A stretch of 64,000 nucleotides of DNA from JAVVHH01 sp965199665 (GCA_965199665.1 CBDASO010000001.1:186001-250000); one strand, 5' to 3'. Positions 30,142-40,069 are shown, counted from the stretch's first letter. Notes: a model not told the origin generated them from the letters alone. A program made the numbers and translations.

Positions 30142-31353
30142 TCAGTCGGCGGCGTCTTGCTTGGCGTCGCGGGCGCCGGAAGCGCGGGCGTCGAATGCGT
30201 CCGGCACGGCGCGGCCGGCATCGGTGAAGGCCTTGCGCAGGGCCTCCACGTTGGGCCCGAAGATCGTCTTGCGGTTGGCGACCGCCCAATCGTAGCTGGC
30301 GCGCGGCATGTCCAGCGAGCCCTGGAAGCGCGGCATCACCCAGCGGGCGAACAGCTCGTAGCTCCGCCAGCTTTGTTCGCGGTCGGCCCAGTCATGGGCG
30401 CGGAACAGGAACGCGCCGAACCCGCCCTCGCTGTGGTCCCATAGCGTCTGGATGCCGCGGGCGACCGTCTCCGGGCTGCCGACCAGGGTGGTGCCGGCGC
30501 GGATGCCGTCGGTCAGCGGATCCTCCGAGCGACCCGGCGGACGGCCCAGCGCGTCCTCGAAATAGCCGGCCGTTTCCATCCGCTCGCCGAGGCGGACTTG
30601 CTCCATCGCGATCTCGTCGGTCTCGGCGACATGGACGTTCATGACCATGCGCCACTCCGCCCGGTCCATCGTGTGGCCGTTCTTGGCCGCCTCCTCCTCC
30701 GCGATGCGCCATTGGCCGGCGATGGCGGCCATGCCGCCGGGCGCCCCCGCGCCGAGCGACAGGATGCCGACACCGTATTTGCCGGCGACGGTGGGGCCCG
30801 AGGGCGTCACCGTGCTGGCGACCGCGATGGGAAAATGCGGGTCGCTGTACGGCCGGAGGTGCAGCCGGGCCTCGTTCATGGTGAACCAGTCGGTATGCCG
30901 GGTGACGGGGCCGTCGCAGCGGAGCAGGGCGGTGATGGCCTCCAGCGATTCGTCCATGCGGCGGCGCTGGGTGCTGGCGTCGATACCGAGCATGTAAGCG
31001 TCGGAGACCAGGGCGCCGGGCCCGCAGCCCAGCATGGCGCGGCCGCGCGTCATGTGGTCGAGCTGAACGAAGCGCTGCGCCACCAGGAACGGGTGGTGGT
31101 AGGGCAGGGAGGTCACGCCGGTGCCGAGGCGGATGGTCTTGGTGCGCTCGGCGGCCGCCGCGATCATGAGCTCGGGGGAGGCGATCACCTCCCAGCCGGC
31201 GGAATGGTGCTCGCCGATCCAGGCCTCGTCGTAGCCGAGCCGGTCGAGATGTTCGATCAGTTCGAGGTCGCGGCGCAGCGCCAGGCTTGGATTGTCGCCG
31301 ACACGGTGGAACGGCGCCAGAAAGATGCCGAAATTCATGCCGCGCTTCTTCAT
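30142..31353 (-). CDS. Luciferase-like flavin-dependent oxidoreductase (limonene-monooxygenase-like)
   Basis: 403 residues from ATG 31353 with GGAGGG upstream. LLM superfamily TIM barrel: NFGIFLAPFHRVGDNPSLAL, YDEAWIGEHHSAGWE, TKTIRLGTGVTSLPYHHP, GRAMLGCGPGALVSDAYMLG and GIRAGTTLVGSPETVA. This pattern is nearest to limonene 1,2-monooxygenase-like two-component enzymes that take reduced FMN from a separate reductase; none is encoded nearby. Divergent from hutH. Substrate unknown. Its last ~25 residues are charged and Ala-rich and probably disordered. Confidence 0.88.
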   Translation of the reverse strand: MKKRGMNFGIFLAPFHRVGDNPSLALRRDLELIEHLDRLGYDEAWIGEHHSAGWEVIASPELMIAAAAERTKTIRLGTGVTSLPYHHPFLVAQRFVQLDHMTRGRAMLGCGPGALVSDAYMLGIDASTQRRRMDESLEAITALLRCDGPVTRHTDWFTMNEARLHLRPYSDPHFPIAVASTVTPSGPTVAGKYGVGILSLGAGAPGGMAAIAGQWRIAEEEAAKNGHTMDRAEWRMVMNVHVAETDEIAMEQVRLGERMETAGYFEDALGRPPGRSEDPLTDGIRAGTTLVGSPETVARGIQTLWDHSEGGFGAFLFRAHDWADREQSWRSYELFARWVMPRFQGSLDMPRASYDWAVANRKTIFGPNVEALRKAFTDAGRAVPDAFDARASGARDAKQDAAD

Positions 31354-31467
31354 GCCAACCCTCCGGAGCTTGGGCGCGAGCCTGAACCCCGCCAATGAAG
31401 CCGGCAAGCGTCTCGCACTCGCCGGTTCGGGATGGCATGGTCGGCGCGCCCTCTCCTGGAGTTGCCG

Positions 31468-33018
31468 TTGGCTGAGATCTCGATGCTGCCGGGCGCCGTC
31501 GCGCTGGCCGATTGGCGGGCGATCTACCGCGGCGCGGTGCCGCGTCTCGATCGGCGCTGCCTCCTTGCGGTCGACGCGTCGGCGGCGGCGGTCGTCGAGA
31601 TCCTGGCGCGCGGCGAGCCGGTGTACGGGATCAACACCGGGTTCGGGAAGCTCGCCAGCCAACGGATCGCGCCGGAAGAGCTGGCGACCCTGCAGCGCAA
31701 TATCGTGTTGTCGCACGCGGCCGGGGTGGGCGAGCCGATACCGGCGCCGGTCTGCCGGCTGATGATCGCGCTGAAGCTGGCGAGCCTGGCGCAGGGTGCC
31801 TCGGGCGTGCGGCGGGAAACCGTGCTGCTGCTGGACTCGATGCTGACCCGCAACCTGGTGCCGGTGATCCCCGCGCAGGGCTCGGTGGGCGCCTCCGGCG
31901 ACCTCGCGCCGCTGTCGCACCTCGCGGCGACGCTGATCGGCGTCGGCTCGATCGCGATGGACGGGCAAGTGATGCCGGCGGGCGAGGCGCTGGCGGCGGC
32001 CGGGCTGCCGCCGCTGGAACTGGCCGCCAAGGAAGGTCTGGCCCTCCTGAACGGCACGCAGTTCTCAACCGCCTATGCGTTGGCCGGGCTGTTCGAGGCG
32101 GAGCGAGTGCTCGGCAGCGCGCTGGTCGCGGGCGCGCTGGCGACGGACGCGGCCCGCGGGTCCGACGCGCCGTTCGACCCGCGCATCCATGCGCTGCGGC
32201 CGCATCGGGGTCAGGGCGAGGCGGCGGCGGCGCTGCGCGCGCTGATGGCCGGCTCGGCGATCCGCGCCTCCCACCTCGTCGGCGACCCGCGAGTGCAGGA
32301 CCCCTACTGCGTGCGCTGCCAGCCGCAGGTGATGGGCGCCGCGCTGGACCTGTTGCGGCAGGCGGCCGGCACGCTGGCGATCGAGGCCAACGGCGTCACC
32401 GACAATCCGCTGATCTTCGTCGGCAATGCCGACACCCCGCCGCAGGCCCTCTCCGGCGGCAACTTCCACGCCGAGCCGGTCGCCTTCGCCGCCGACATGA
32501 TCGCCATGGCGCTGTGCGAGATCGGCGCCATGTCGGAGCGCCGCATCGCCATGCTGGTCGACCCGGCGCTCTCGCCGCATCTGCCGGCATTCCTCACGCC
32601 CCGACCGGGGCTCAACTCCGGCTTCATGATCCCGCAGGTAACGGCGGCGGCGCTGGTGTCGGAGAACAAGGGCCGCGCCTTCCCGGCCAGCGTGGATAGC
32701 ATCCCGACCTCGGCCAACCAGGAGGACCACGTCTCCATGGCCGCGCACGGTGCCCGCCGGCTGCTCACGATGGCGGAGAACGCGACGCACATCGTCGGCA
32801 TCGAGTTGCTGGCGGCCGCGCAGGGCTGCGATCTCGGCGGCGACCTGCCGTCCAGCCCGCCGCTCGAGGCGGTGCGCCGGCTGGTGCGCGAGGTCGTGCC
32901 CACCCTGCAGGACGACCGCTATTTCCATCCCGACCTGCTGGCCGCCAGCGAGCTGGTGCGCAGCGGCGCCGTGGTCGCAGCCGTCGCGCCGGTCGCGTTG
33001 CCGGAGGTCAGCGCGTAG
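31468..33018 (+). CDS. hutH: Histidine ammonia-lyase
   Basis: 516 residues from TTG 31468 (TGGAG six bases upstream); ATG 31483 is the alternative and loses five residues. The MIO prosthetic group forms from Ala142-Ser143-Gly144 in GSVGASGDLAPLSH. Ser-His at 82-83 (IVLSHAAG) is the pair that marks histidine rather than tyrosine or phenylalanine lyases. VYGINTGFGKLA, NGTQFSTAYAL and SGGNFHAEPVAF are further family blocks. It turns L-histidine into urocanate and ammonia. The usual partners hutU, hutI and hutG are not in the window. It overlaps the 3' end of the convergent gene by 11 bases. Confidence 0.92.
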   Translation: MAEISMLPGAVALADWRAIYRGAVPRLDRRCLLAVDASAAAVVEILARGEPVYGINTGFGKLASQRIAPEELATLQRNIVLSHAAGVGEPIPAPVCRLMIALKLASLAQGASGVRRETVLLLDSMLTRNLVPVIPAQGSVGASGDLAPLSHLAATLIGVGSIAMDGQVMPAGEALAAAGLPPLELAAKEGLALLNGTQFSTAYALAGLFEAERVLGSALVAGALATDAARGSDAPFDPRIHALRPHRGQGEAAAALRALMAGSAIRASHLVGDPRVQDPYCVRCQPQVMGAALDLLRQAAGTLAIEANGVTDNPLIFVGNADTPPQALSGGNFHAEPVAFAADMIAMALCEIGAMSERRIAMLVDPALSPHLPAFLTPRPGLNSGFMIPQVTAAALVSENKGRAFPASVDSIPTSANQEDHVSMAAHGARRLLTMAENATHIVGIELLAAAQGCDLGGDLPSSPPLEAVRRLVREVVPTLQDDRYFHPDLLAASELVRSGAVVAAVAPVALPEVSA

Positions 33019-33583
33019 GCGCGCGGGCGGGCACCGGGACGTCGTACGCGTTGAGCAGGACGGAGACGAGGCAGTAGCCGCCCACCAAATAGACCAACTC
33101 GGCGACCTGATCCTTGCCGAAGACCTGCAGCGCGCGCTGGTAGGTGGTTTCGGGCAGCGACTTGCCGTTCACCAGGGCGGCCGCGACGTCGTAGGCCACG
33201 GCCTCCTCCGCCGTCAGGTCGGCCGGGCGCTGGCCGGCGGCGATGGTCGCCACCTTCTCCGGCGACAGCCCGGCGCGCTCGGCCACCTGCTCGTGCGCAT
33301 AAAGTTCGTAGCGCGAGTTGAAGCGCGCGCCGGTGACGAGGATGGCGACTTCGTGGGCCGGCTTGGGCAGCGTCGAATGGTCGATCAGCGCCTTGGTGTA
33401 GTCCCACGCCGCACGGCCGAACTGCGGAAAATGCAGCATCGGTGGGAACGGCCCGATCAGCGCGCCGTCGTCGCGCGCGGACACGAAACCCCGCAGGTGC
33501 TCGCGAACCTCCGCCTGCATGTCGCGATTGAAGTCCCGCAGATCAGGGGGCAGGTCGGTTTCGGCGAGCGGCGGCAGGCGCAT
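33008..33583 (-). CDS. Carboxymuconolactone decarboxylase family protein
   Basis: 191 residues. CMD/AhpD-like helical fold: GPFPPMLHFPQFG, KPAHEVAILVTGARFNSRYELYAHEQVAERAGLS and LVYLVGGYCLVSVLLNAYDVPVP. The redox CxxC of AhpD is absent, and the position reads SRYEL with a nearby His, as in the decarboxylase/hydrolase-type branch. ATG 33583 follows a GAGGAG-like sequence. Function unknown; small-molecule decarboxylation, hydrolysis or a structural relative are all possible. Confidence 0.85.
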   Translation of the reverse strand: MRLPPLAETDLPPDLRDFNRDMQAEVREHLRGFVSARDDGALIGPFPPMLHFPQFGRAAWDYTKALIDHSTLPKPAHEVAILVTGARFNSRYELYAHEQVAERAGLSPEKVATIAAGQRPADLTAEEAVAYDVAAALVNGKSLPETTYQRALQVFGKDQVAELVYLVGGYCLVSVLLNAYDVPVPARAPTR

Positions 33584-33669
33584 GGGGGATCTCCTCGGGT
33601 CGTGCTCCCGAACGCATTGACGCGGCAGTGGTTAGCCTGAACATGCGCGGGAGCGAGGGAGAACACCGG

Positions 33670-34509
<840 letters not shown>

Positions 34510-34510
34510 C

Positions 34511-35701
34511 GTGTTCGCCCCGTTCCTGTTCGGGCTGCGCGAGGCGGGCGTCCCGGTCTCGGTGACGGAATACCTGGCGCTGCTCGGCGCGATGCGGGCG
34601 GGGGTGGCGGCGTACGACGTCGATGACTTCTATTTCCTGAGCCGCGCCGTGCTGATCAAGGACGAGCGGTATCTGGACCGGTTCGACCGCGTGTTCGGCC
34701 AGGTGTTCAAGGGGCTGGAGGCGGTGGGCGGCGCCGGGCCGGCGGGACCCGCGCCGCGCGAGCTGCCCGAGGAATGGCTGCGCCGGATGCTGGACAAGCA
34801 TCTGACGGACGAGGAGCGCGCCAAGGTCGAGGCGCTCGGTGGGTTCGACAAACTGATGGAGACGCTGCGGCAGCGGCTGGCCGAGCAGAAGGGCCGGCAC
34901 CAGGGCGGCAGCAAGTGGATCGGCACGGGCGGCACATCGCCATTCGGCAATGGCGGCTACAACCCGGAAGGCGTGCGGATCGGCGGCGCGGGGCAACATC
35001 GCCGCGCCGTGAAGGTCTGGGACAAGCGGGAGTTCCGCGATCTCGATGACGGGGTGGAGCTGGGCACGCGCAACCTGAAGCTGGCGTTGCGGCGGTTGCG
35101 CCGCTTCGCGCGAGAGGGGGCGGCGACCGAGCTGGACATGGCGGGCACGATCGGCGCGACGGCGCGCAACGCCGGGTCGTTGGACCTGAAGATGGTGCCG
35201 GAGCGGCACAATGCGGTGAAGGTGCTGCTGTTCTTCGACGTGGGCGGCTCGATGGACGATTTCATCCGCTTGTCGGAGGAGCTGTTCTCCGCCGCGCGCA
35301 GCGAGTTCAAGCACCTCGCCTTCTATTACTTCCACAACTGCCCCTACGAGCGGCTCTGGCAGGACAATGCGCGCCGGCATGCGCACACGATCCCGACCGC
35401 GGAGGTGCTGCGCACCTTCGGCCCGGATTACCGCGTGATCTTCGTCGGCGACGCCAGCATGAGCCCCTATGAGATCATCCAGCCCGGCGGCAGCGTCGAG
35501 CACATGAACGACGAGGCGGGCGCGGTCTGGATGGCCCGCCTGCTCGGCCAATGGAAACGCGCCGCCTGGCTCAACCCCGTCCCACGCGAGTTCTGGGACC
35601 GCACCCACTCCACCCGCCTGATCCGCGAGATCATGGGGGACCGGATGTTCCCCCTCTCCCCGGGCGGGCTCGACGAGATGATCAGGAGCCTCAGTCACTG
35701 A
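34511..35701 (+). CDS. VWA-domain protein (CoxE-like partner of MoxR)
   Basis: 396 residues from GTG 34511, one base after the MoxR stop. N-terminal half helical and charged, with a Gly-rich linker (residues about 130-165: GGSKWIGTGGTSPFGNGG). C-terminal VWA domain from about 235 with the MIDAS motif DVGGSMDD (DxGxS) and the later VGDASMSP. Length and layout match CoxE-like proteins (about 400 residues). The pair may activate a metalloenzyme; two Mo-hydroxylases are encoded nearby, but this pairing is widespread in proteobacteria without them, so the link is only suggestive. Confidence 0.9.
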   Translation: MFAPFLFGLREAGVPVSVTEYLALLGAMRAGVAAYDVDDFYFLSRAVLIKDERYLDRFDRVFGQVFKGLEAVGGAGPAGPAPRELPEEWLRRMLDKHLTDEERAKVEALGGFDKLMETLRQRLAEQKGRHQGGSKWIGTGGTSPFGNGGYNPEGVRIGGAGQHRRAVKVWDKREFRDLDDGVELGTRNLKLALRRLRRFAREGAATELDMAGTIGATARNAGSLDLKMVPERHNAVKVLLFFDVGGSMDDFIRLSEELFSAARSEFKHLAFYYFHNCPYERLWQDNARRHAHTIPTAEVLRTFGPDYRVIFVGDASMSPYEIIQPGGSVEHMNDEAGAVWMARLLGQWKRAAWLNPVPREFWDRTHSTRLIREIMGDRMFPLSPGGLDEMIRSLSH

Positions 35702-35705
35702 GACG

Positions 35706-35740
35706 CCTCTCGAGCAAACTGGCTCGAGAGGTGCTCTTTT
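35706..35740 (+). terminator. Rho-independent terminator after the MoxR-VWA operon
   Basis: Perfect 10-base arms (35706-35715 and 35722-35731) with a 6-base AAACTG loop, followed by TGCTCTTTT. This is the clearest intrinsic terminator in the window. On the opposite strand the hairpin lacks a T-run, so it would help end aquaporin transcription only weakly. Confidence 0.85.
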
Positions 35741-35741
35741 C

Positions 35742-36527
35742 CTACCGCCGGGTGCCGGAGTGATCGCGAGCAGCCTCGGCCACGCCGACCTTGGCCTCCT
35801 GCTGGAGCGGCAGGGCGGACTGGGCCTGTGAGGCCGGGATCTGGACCAGCGGGTCGGTCGCGCGGAGGAAGCTGTAGATGCCGGCGGCGATGGCGGAGCC
35901 GAGCAGCGGGGCGATGATGAACAGCCAGAGCTGACCGATCGCGGCCGACCCGGCGAACAGCGCCGGGCCGATGCTGCGGGCCGGGTTGACCGATGTGTTG
36001 GTGACGGGGATGGACACCAGGTGGATCAGGGTCAGCATGAGCCCGATCGCCAGCCCGGCGAACCCGACCGGCGCCTTGATGTCGGTCGCCCCCAGGATGG
36101 TGAGCACCAGGAATGCCGTCATCACCACTTCGGCGACGAACGCGGCGCCGAGTGCGTAGTGCCCGGGCGAGCGGTCACCATAGCCGTTGCTGGCGAAGCC
36201 GGAGACGACAGCGTCGAATGTGCCGGTTCCGGAGGCGATGAAGAAAAGCACGGCGGAGGCGGCGACGCTGCCGGCGATCTGGGCAACGACGTAGCCGGGG
36301 AAGCTCGCCGCGGGGAACTTGCCGCTGAGGAACAGACCGAGGGTGACGGCCGGGTTGAGATGGCAGCCCGAAACGGGGCCGACGGCGTAGATCATGGCGA
36401 GCAACGACAAGCCGAAGGCCAAAGCCACGCCGGCATAGCCGATGTGGTCCGCGGCGAGCACGGCCGCGCCGCACCCACCCAAAACAAGCACGAATGTGCC
36501 GACGGACTCCGCTGCATAGGCTTTCAT
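35742..36527 (-). CDS. aqpZ: Aquaporin Z-type water channel
   Basis: 261 residues from ATG 36527, chosen to match the family start (MKxYAAE). Six membrane segments and both half-helix motifs are present: HLNPAVTLG and SVNPARSIGPALF. The selectivity-filter positions look aquaporin-like (His in VSIPVTNTSVNPA context, Arg after the second NPA), favouring water over glycerol. In-frame ATG 36542 and TTG 36569 would extend the N-terminus; none has a good ribosome binding site. The C-terminal ~35 residues are polar and longer than in E. coli AqpZ. Confidence 0.92.
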   Translation of the reverse strand: MKAYAAESVGTFVLVLGGCGAAVLAADHIGYAGVALAFGLSLLAMIYAVGPVSGCHLNPAVTLGLFLSGKFPAASFPGYVVAQIAGSVAASAVLFFIASGTGTFDAVVSGFASNGYGDRSPGHYALGAAFVAEVVMTAFLVLTILGATDIKAPVGFAGLAIGLMLTLIHLVSIPVTNTSVNPARSIGPALFAGSAAIGQLWLFIIAPLLGSAIAAGIYSFLRATDPLVQIPASQAQSALPLQQEAKVGVAEAARDHSGTRR

Positions 36528-36649
36528 GGCACGTGCTTTCATTTCGTTGATGGTGAGATCAACAAGCAACGTGTTCTCTGGACCAGTCTCAGCGCAAGAG
36601 AATTGTAAGTGTCGTTAACATAGCGTGTCGTGATTGTCAGGCCGGGCCG

Positions 36650-37933
36650 TCATGCGGGGCCGGGCGGTGGCCCGCGGAAGGCGTCCAGACCCGTCCGCTC
36701 GGGCAGCCGAACGGGTTGTCCGGTGCGCGCGCTCTCGTAGATCGCCTCCATCAGCCGATGGTCCTGCACGCCTTCCTCGCCGGGGGTGTAGGGCGTGCGC
36801 CCGGTCGTCACACACTCGGCCATGTGGTCGAGCTCGAGGGCGAACTGGTCCTTGTGCGGCACCACCAGCTCGTCGTGGCTGGTCAGGTCGCCGCTCCGGC
36901 TCGTCACGGTCAGGGGCTGCCCGACGTATTGGTAGGCGTTCGGCATGTCGACGACGGCGCCTTCCAGGTTGAGGCGGGCATGCTTGTCATCGCGGCCGCC
37001 ATAGCTGGTGAAGCAGGGGGCGAAGGTGCCGGATGGGAAGCGCAGGGTGAAGGAGACGGTCTCCTCCACCTCGGCGAAGCGGGGATCGTTCGGGCGGGAG
37101 AACGTCTGCGCGAAGATCTCCACCGGCTCCTCGCCGGTCATGAAGCGGGCGGTGTTGAGGCAGTAGAGCCCGATATCAACCAGCGAGCCACCGCCGGCCA
37201 TGGCCTTCTTGTGCCGCCACTGCTCGGCGCCGTCCGCGGCCACGGTCTGGGTATTGATGCCATGATAGGCGAGCAACCCGCCTTTCGACCGGTCCCGCAC
37301 CATGGCCATGACCCGGCGGTTGGTCGGCTCGTATTGGATTCGGTACGCCACCATCAGCTTCACGTTGGCCGCGGCGCAGGCAGCCACCATCGCCTGTGCG
37401 TCCGCCGAGCTGACCGACATCGGCTTCTCCGTCAGCACGTGCTTGCCGGCGCGGGCGGCGCGCTCGGTGAACTCGCGGTGCATCGAATTGGGCAGCACGA
37501 TGTAGACGTAGCCGATGGCCGGGTTGTCGCGGATGGCGTCGAACCGCTCATAGGAATAGCAGGCCGCCGGGTCGATGCCGTATTGGCGGGCGACCAACGC
37601 CATCTTGTCGGGCGAGCCGGAGACGAGCGCGACCGGCTTGGCCTTCATCGACTGCGCGAAGGCGGGCAGGATCTCCTCCACCGAGAGGCGCCCGAGCCCG
37701 ACGATCGCAACGCCGACCCGCTCGCCGGGCGGCAACGGTGCGGGCGGTGGCGGCGAGGGCGTGTCGGCGGCGGCACGCCACGGTGGGAACCGCACGGCGC
37801 CGTTCTGCACGGCGCCGGTGTCGACGCGGCTGGGCGGCACGGGGCCGGCCGCCGCGGCCGTCTTGGCGAGCAGCAGCCCGCCGGCACCGGCCCAGCCGAA
37901 CAGCGAGCGGCGGTCGAGCGAGGGAAGTTTCAT
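36650..37933 (-). CDS. Tat-exported glucose-fructose oxidoreductase-like protein (GFO/IDH/MOCA family)
   Basis: 427 residues; ATG 37933 has AGGAG eight bases upstream. N-terminal twin-arginine leader (DRRSLFGWAGAGGLLLAKTAAAAG, read as RR plus hydrophobic stretch, residues about 7-30), then a Pro-rich linker. Rossmann domain with GLGRLSVEEILPAF, YIVLPNSMHREF, EKPMS (catalytic Lys-Pro) and YRIQYEPTNR; C-terminal AGGGSLVDIGLYCLN and PGEEGVQDHRLMEAIYESARTG. These segments track Zymomonas GFOR closely, which keeps NADP tightly bound and interconverts glucose/fructose to gluconolactone/sorbitol in the periplasm. Substrates here are inferred only. Confidence 0.88.
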   Translation of the reverse strand: MKLPSLDRRSLFGWAGAGGLLLAKTAAAAGPVPPSRVDTGAVQNGAVRFPPWRAAADTPSPPPPAPLPPGERVGVAIVGLGRLSVEEILPAFAQSMKAKPVALVSGSPDKMALVARQYGIDPAACYSYERFDAIRDNPAIGYVYIVLPNSMHREFTERAARAGKHVLTEKPMSVSSADAQAMVAACAAANVKLMVAYRIQYEPTNRRVMAMVRDRSKGGLLAYHGINTQTVAADGAEQWRHKKAMAGGGSLVDIGLYCLNTARFMTGEEPVEIFAQTFSRPNDPRFAEVEETVSFTLRFPSGTFAPCFTSYGGRDDKHARLNLEGAVVDMPNAYQYVGQPLTVTSRSGDLTSHDELVVPHKDQFALELDHMAECVTTGRTPYTPGEEGVQDHRLMEAIYESARTGQPVRLPERTGLDAFRGPPPGPA

Positions 37934-38030
37934 GAACGGCACTCCTGCGGCGCGGGGCGGCGCCACTTCCTTATCGCGCCGCCCCGGCGCCCGGCTGCGT
38001 TACGTTCGCGTGTGGAGGCGGGAGGGAGCG

Positions 38031-38780
38031 ATGGTGGTCACCGTGGTGACGGGCGGTGGGTCGGGGATCGGGGCGGCACTGTGCCGCCGCATCGCCGGCC
38101 CGGGGGCGCGGCTGCTGATCCATACCGGCCGGCAGCGCGAGCGGGCAGAGGCGGTCTCGCGCGACGCGGAAGCGGCCGGGGCCGAGACGGCCGTGGCGGT
38201 CGCCGACTTCACGATGCCCGAGCAAGCGGGCCGGCTGATTGACGAGGCCGTCGAGCGATGGGGCGGGGTGGACCGGGTGGTGCACGCGGCCGGCTTCGCC
38301 GATCGGCGCCCGCTCGGCATACTGGACGCGGTCGGGTTCGAGCGGAGCCTGGCCGCCAACGTGTCCGCCTTCTTTCACCTCGCGACGGCGGCGCTGCCCG
38401 CGCTGAGGCGCAGCCCGGCGCCCCGCGTGGTCGCCGTGGGCTCGTTCCTGGCCGACCGGGTTCGGCTGGGGCCCGACATGCTGTTCCCCGCCACGTCGGC
38501 CAGCAAGGCGGCGCTGGCCGGGCTGGTGCGCGCGCTGGCGATGCAGCTCGCGCCCGAGCGCATCCCGGTCAATGCGGTGGTGCCGGGCTTCGTGGCCAAG
38601 GACGCGGACGGACATTCCGCGCTCGACGAGGCGGCGCGGGCCCGGGTGGCCGGGCTGGTGCCGTTCGGCCGGCCCGGGCGGGCGGACGAGGTGGCCGGGA
38701 TGATCGCGTTTCTGCTTGGCCCGGACGCGTCCTACATCACGGGGCAGGCCTTCCACGTCGATGGCGGGCTGACCCTGTAG
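38031..38780 (+). CDS. SDR-family protein lacking the catalytic tyrosine
   Basis: 249 residues; ATG 38031 follows GGAGGGAGCG. NAD(P)-binding TGGGSGIGAAL, HAAG in place of NNAG and Ser in VAVGSFL are present, and the C-terminal ITGQAFHVDGGLTL is typical of FabG-like SDRs. However the active-site motif reads TSASK: Thr stands where the catalytic Tyr of YxxxK belongs, while Lys is kept. The codons are unambiguous (ACG TCG GCC AGC AAG). The protein may be an inactive or regulatory SDR, or use another acid. It diverges from the GFOR-like gene and converges on the M24 gene with three bases between. Confidence 0.85.
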   Translation: MVVTVVTGGGSGIGAALCRRIAGPGARLLIHTGRQRERAEAVSRDAEAAGAETAVAVADFTMPEQAGRLIDEAVERWGGVDRVVHAAGFADRRPLGILDAVGFERSLAANVSAFFHLATAALPALRRSPAPRVVAVGSFLADRVRLGPDMLFPATSASKAALAGLVRALAMQLAPERIPVNAVVPGFVAKDADGHSALDEAARARVAGLVPFGRPGRADEVAGMIAFLLGPDASYITGQAFHVDGGLTL

Positions 38781-38783
38781 CGG

Positions 38784-39995
38784 TCAGGCCTCGACGCCGA
38801 ACGGGTCGTCGGCGGAGCGGCAGGGCTCGGTGAACCAGCGGGGCCCGGCCTCGGTCATGTAGACGATGTCCTCCAGACGGATGCCGAACTCGCCGTAGAT
38901 GCAGATGGTCGGCTCGATGGAGAAGCACATGCCGGGGACCAGCGGGGTGCGGTTGCCCTTCACCATCCAGGCTTCCTCGTGGACGTCCATCCCGATGCCG
39001 TGGCCGGTCCGGTGCGGCAGGCCGGGGACGGCGTAGCCAGGGCCGAAGCCGGCCGCGACGATGACGCCGCGGGCGCCGTCATCGACCGCCTCGCAGGGCG
39101 CGCCGAGCGTGGCGGCGTCGAACCCCGCTTGCTGGGCGCGCCGCTCCAACTCCCAGATGTCGCGCTGCCGCGCCGTGGGCTCGCCGAGCACGTAGGTGCG
39201 GGTGATGTCGGAGCGGTAGCCCTCGACGAAGCAGCCGATGTCGACCAGCACCATGTCGCCGTCGGCCAGGGTCTGCGGGTAGGGCACGCCGTGCGGATAG
39301 GCGGTGGCCTCGCCGAACTGAACGGCCTTGCTGGCCGGCACGCCGCCGAGCTTGCGGTGCGCGGCGTCGATGAAGACCTGCACCTCCGGCGTGGTCATGC
39401 CGACGGCGAGCGCGCGGGCGGTCGCCTTGTGGACCTCCAGCGAGATGTCCATGGCGATCTGCATCAGCGCGATCTCGGCGGGCGACTTGACCTGGCGGCA
39501 GGCGGCGGTGACCGGGCTTGCGGAGACGAAGGAGAAGCTGTTGCCGGCGCGGCGCAGGCCATCGACGGTGAAGAACGGGGCGGCCGGGTCGAGCGCGATC
39601 GTGCCGCTCTCGATCCCCTTGCTGCGCACGGTCTCGATGACCAGCGCGGTCGGGTCCTCGTGCTCCTCCCAGCAGCGCACGTCGTCGCCGATGCGGATCA
39701 GTTCCCGGGTCTTCGGCTCCTCGAAGGCGGGGCTGAGATAGGCGATCTCGCCATCGGCGGGGATGATCGCCCCGTGCAGCCGCTCCGTCAGCTTCAGCTC
39801 GACGCCGGTGAAGTAGCGCAGGTTGGTGGAGGTATCGAGGTAGAGCGCGTCGATGCCGGCAGCGCGCATGAGATCCTGGGCCTTGGCGATGCGGGCACGG
39901 TACTCGTCCGCCCCGATCGGCACCGCCGACCCGGCCATCGGCCGCATCCGCGCCAGTTCCGCCTCGAAGCTCGATCCGCCGACGCCTGCAACCAT
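38784..39995 (-). CDS. M24-family metallopeptidase (Xaa-Pro dipeptidase/creatinase type)
   Basis: 403 residues; ATG 39995 is preceded by GGAGGG. N-terminal creatinase-like domain (TNLRYFTGVELKLTERL) and C-terminal pita-bread domain with metal ligands Asp in LVDIGCF, Asp in SDITRT, His in HRTGHGIGMD, Glu in FSIEPTI and Glu in RLEDIV. It cleaves Xaa-Pro dipeptides or acts as a creatinase-like amidinohydrolase. Divergent from the polyamine-type importer operon at 40070, with about 75 bases between, so it may process the imported compound. Confidence 0.9.
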   Translation of the reverse strand: MVAGVGGSSFEAELARMRPMAGSAVPIGADEYRARIAKAQDLMRAAGIDALYLDTSTNLRYFTGVELKLTERLHGAIIPADGEIAYLSPAFEEPKTRELIRIGDDVRCWEEHEDPTALVIETVRSKGIESGTIALDPAAPFFTVDGLRRAGNSFSFVSASPVTAACRQVKSPAEIALMQIAMDISLEVHKATARALAVGMTTPEVQVFIDAAHRKLGGVPASKAVQFGEATAYPHGVPYPQTLADGDMVLVDIGCFVEGYRSDITRTYVLGEPTARQRDIWELERRAQQAGFDAATLGAPCEAVDDGARGVIVAAGFGPGYAVPGLPHRTGHGIGMDVHEEAWMVKGNRTPLVPGMCFSIEPTICIYGEFGIRLEDIVYMTEAGPRWFTEPCRSADDPFGVEA

Positions 39996-40069
39996 GGGTC
40001 CCTCCACTCGCGCGGCCACGGTAGGCCCGTGTTTTTGCGCTGCACAACCCGGAAATCCTGTGCCACGCT

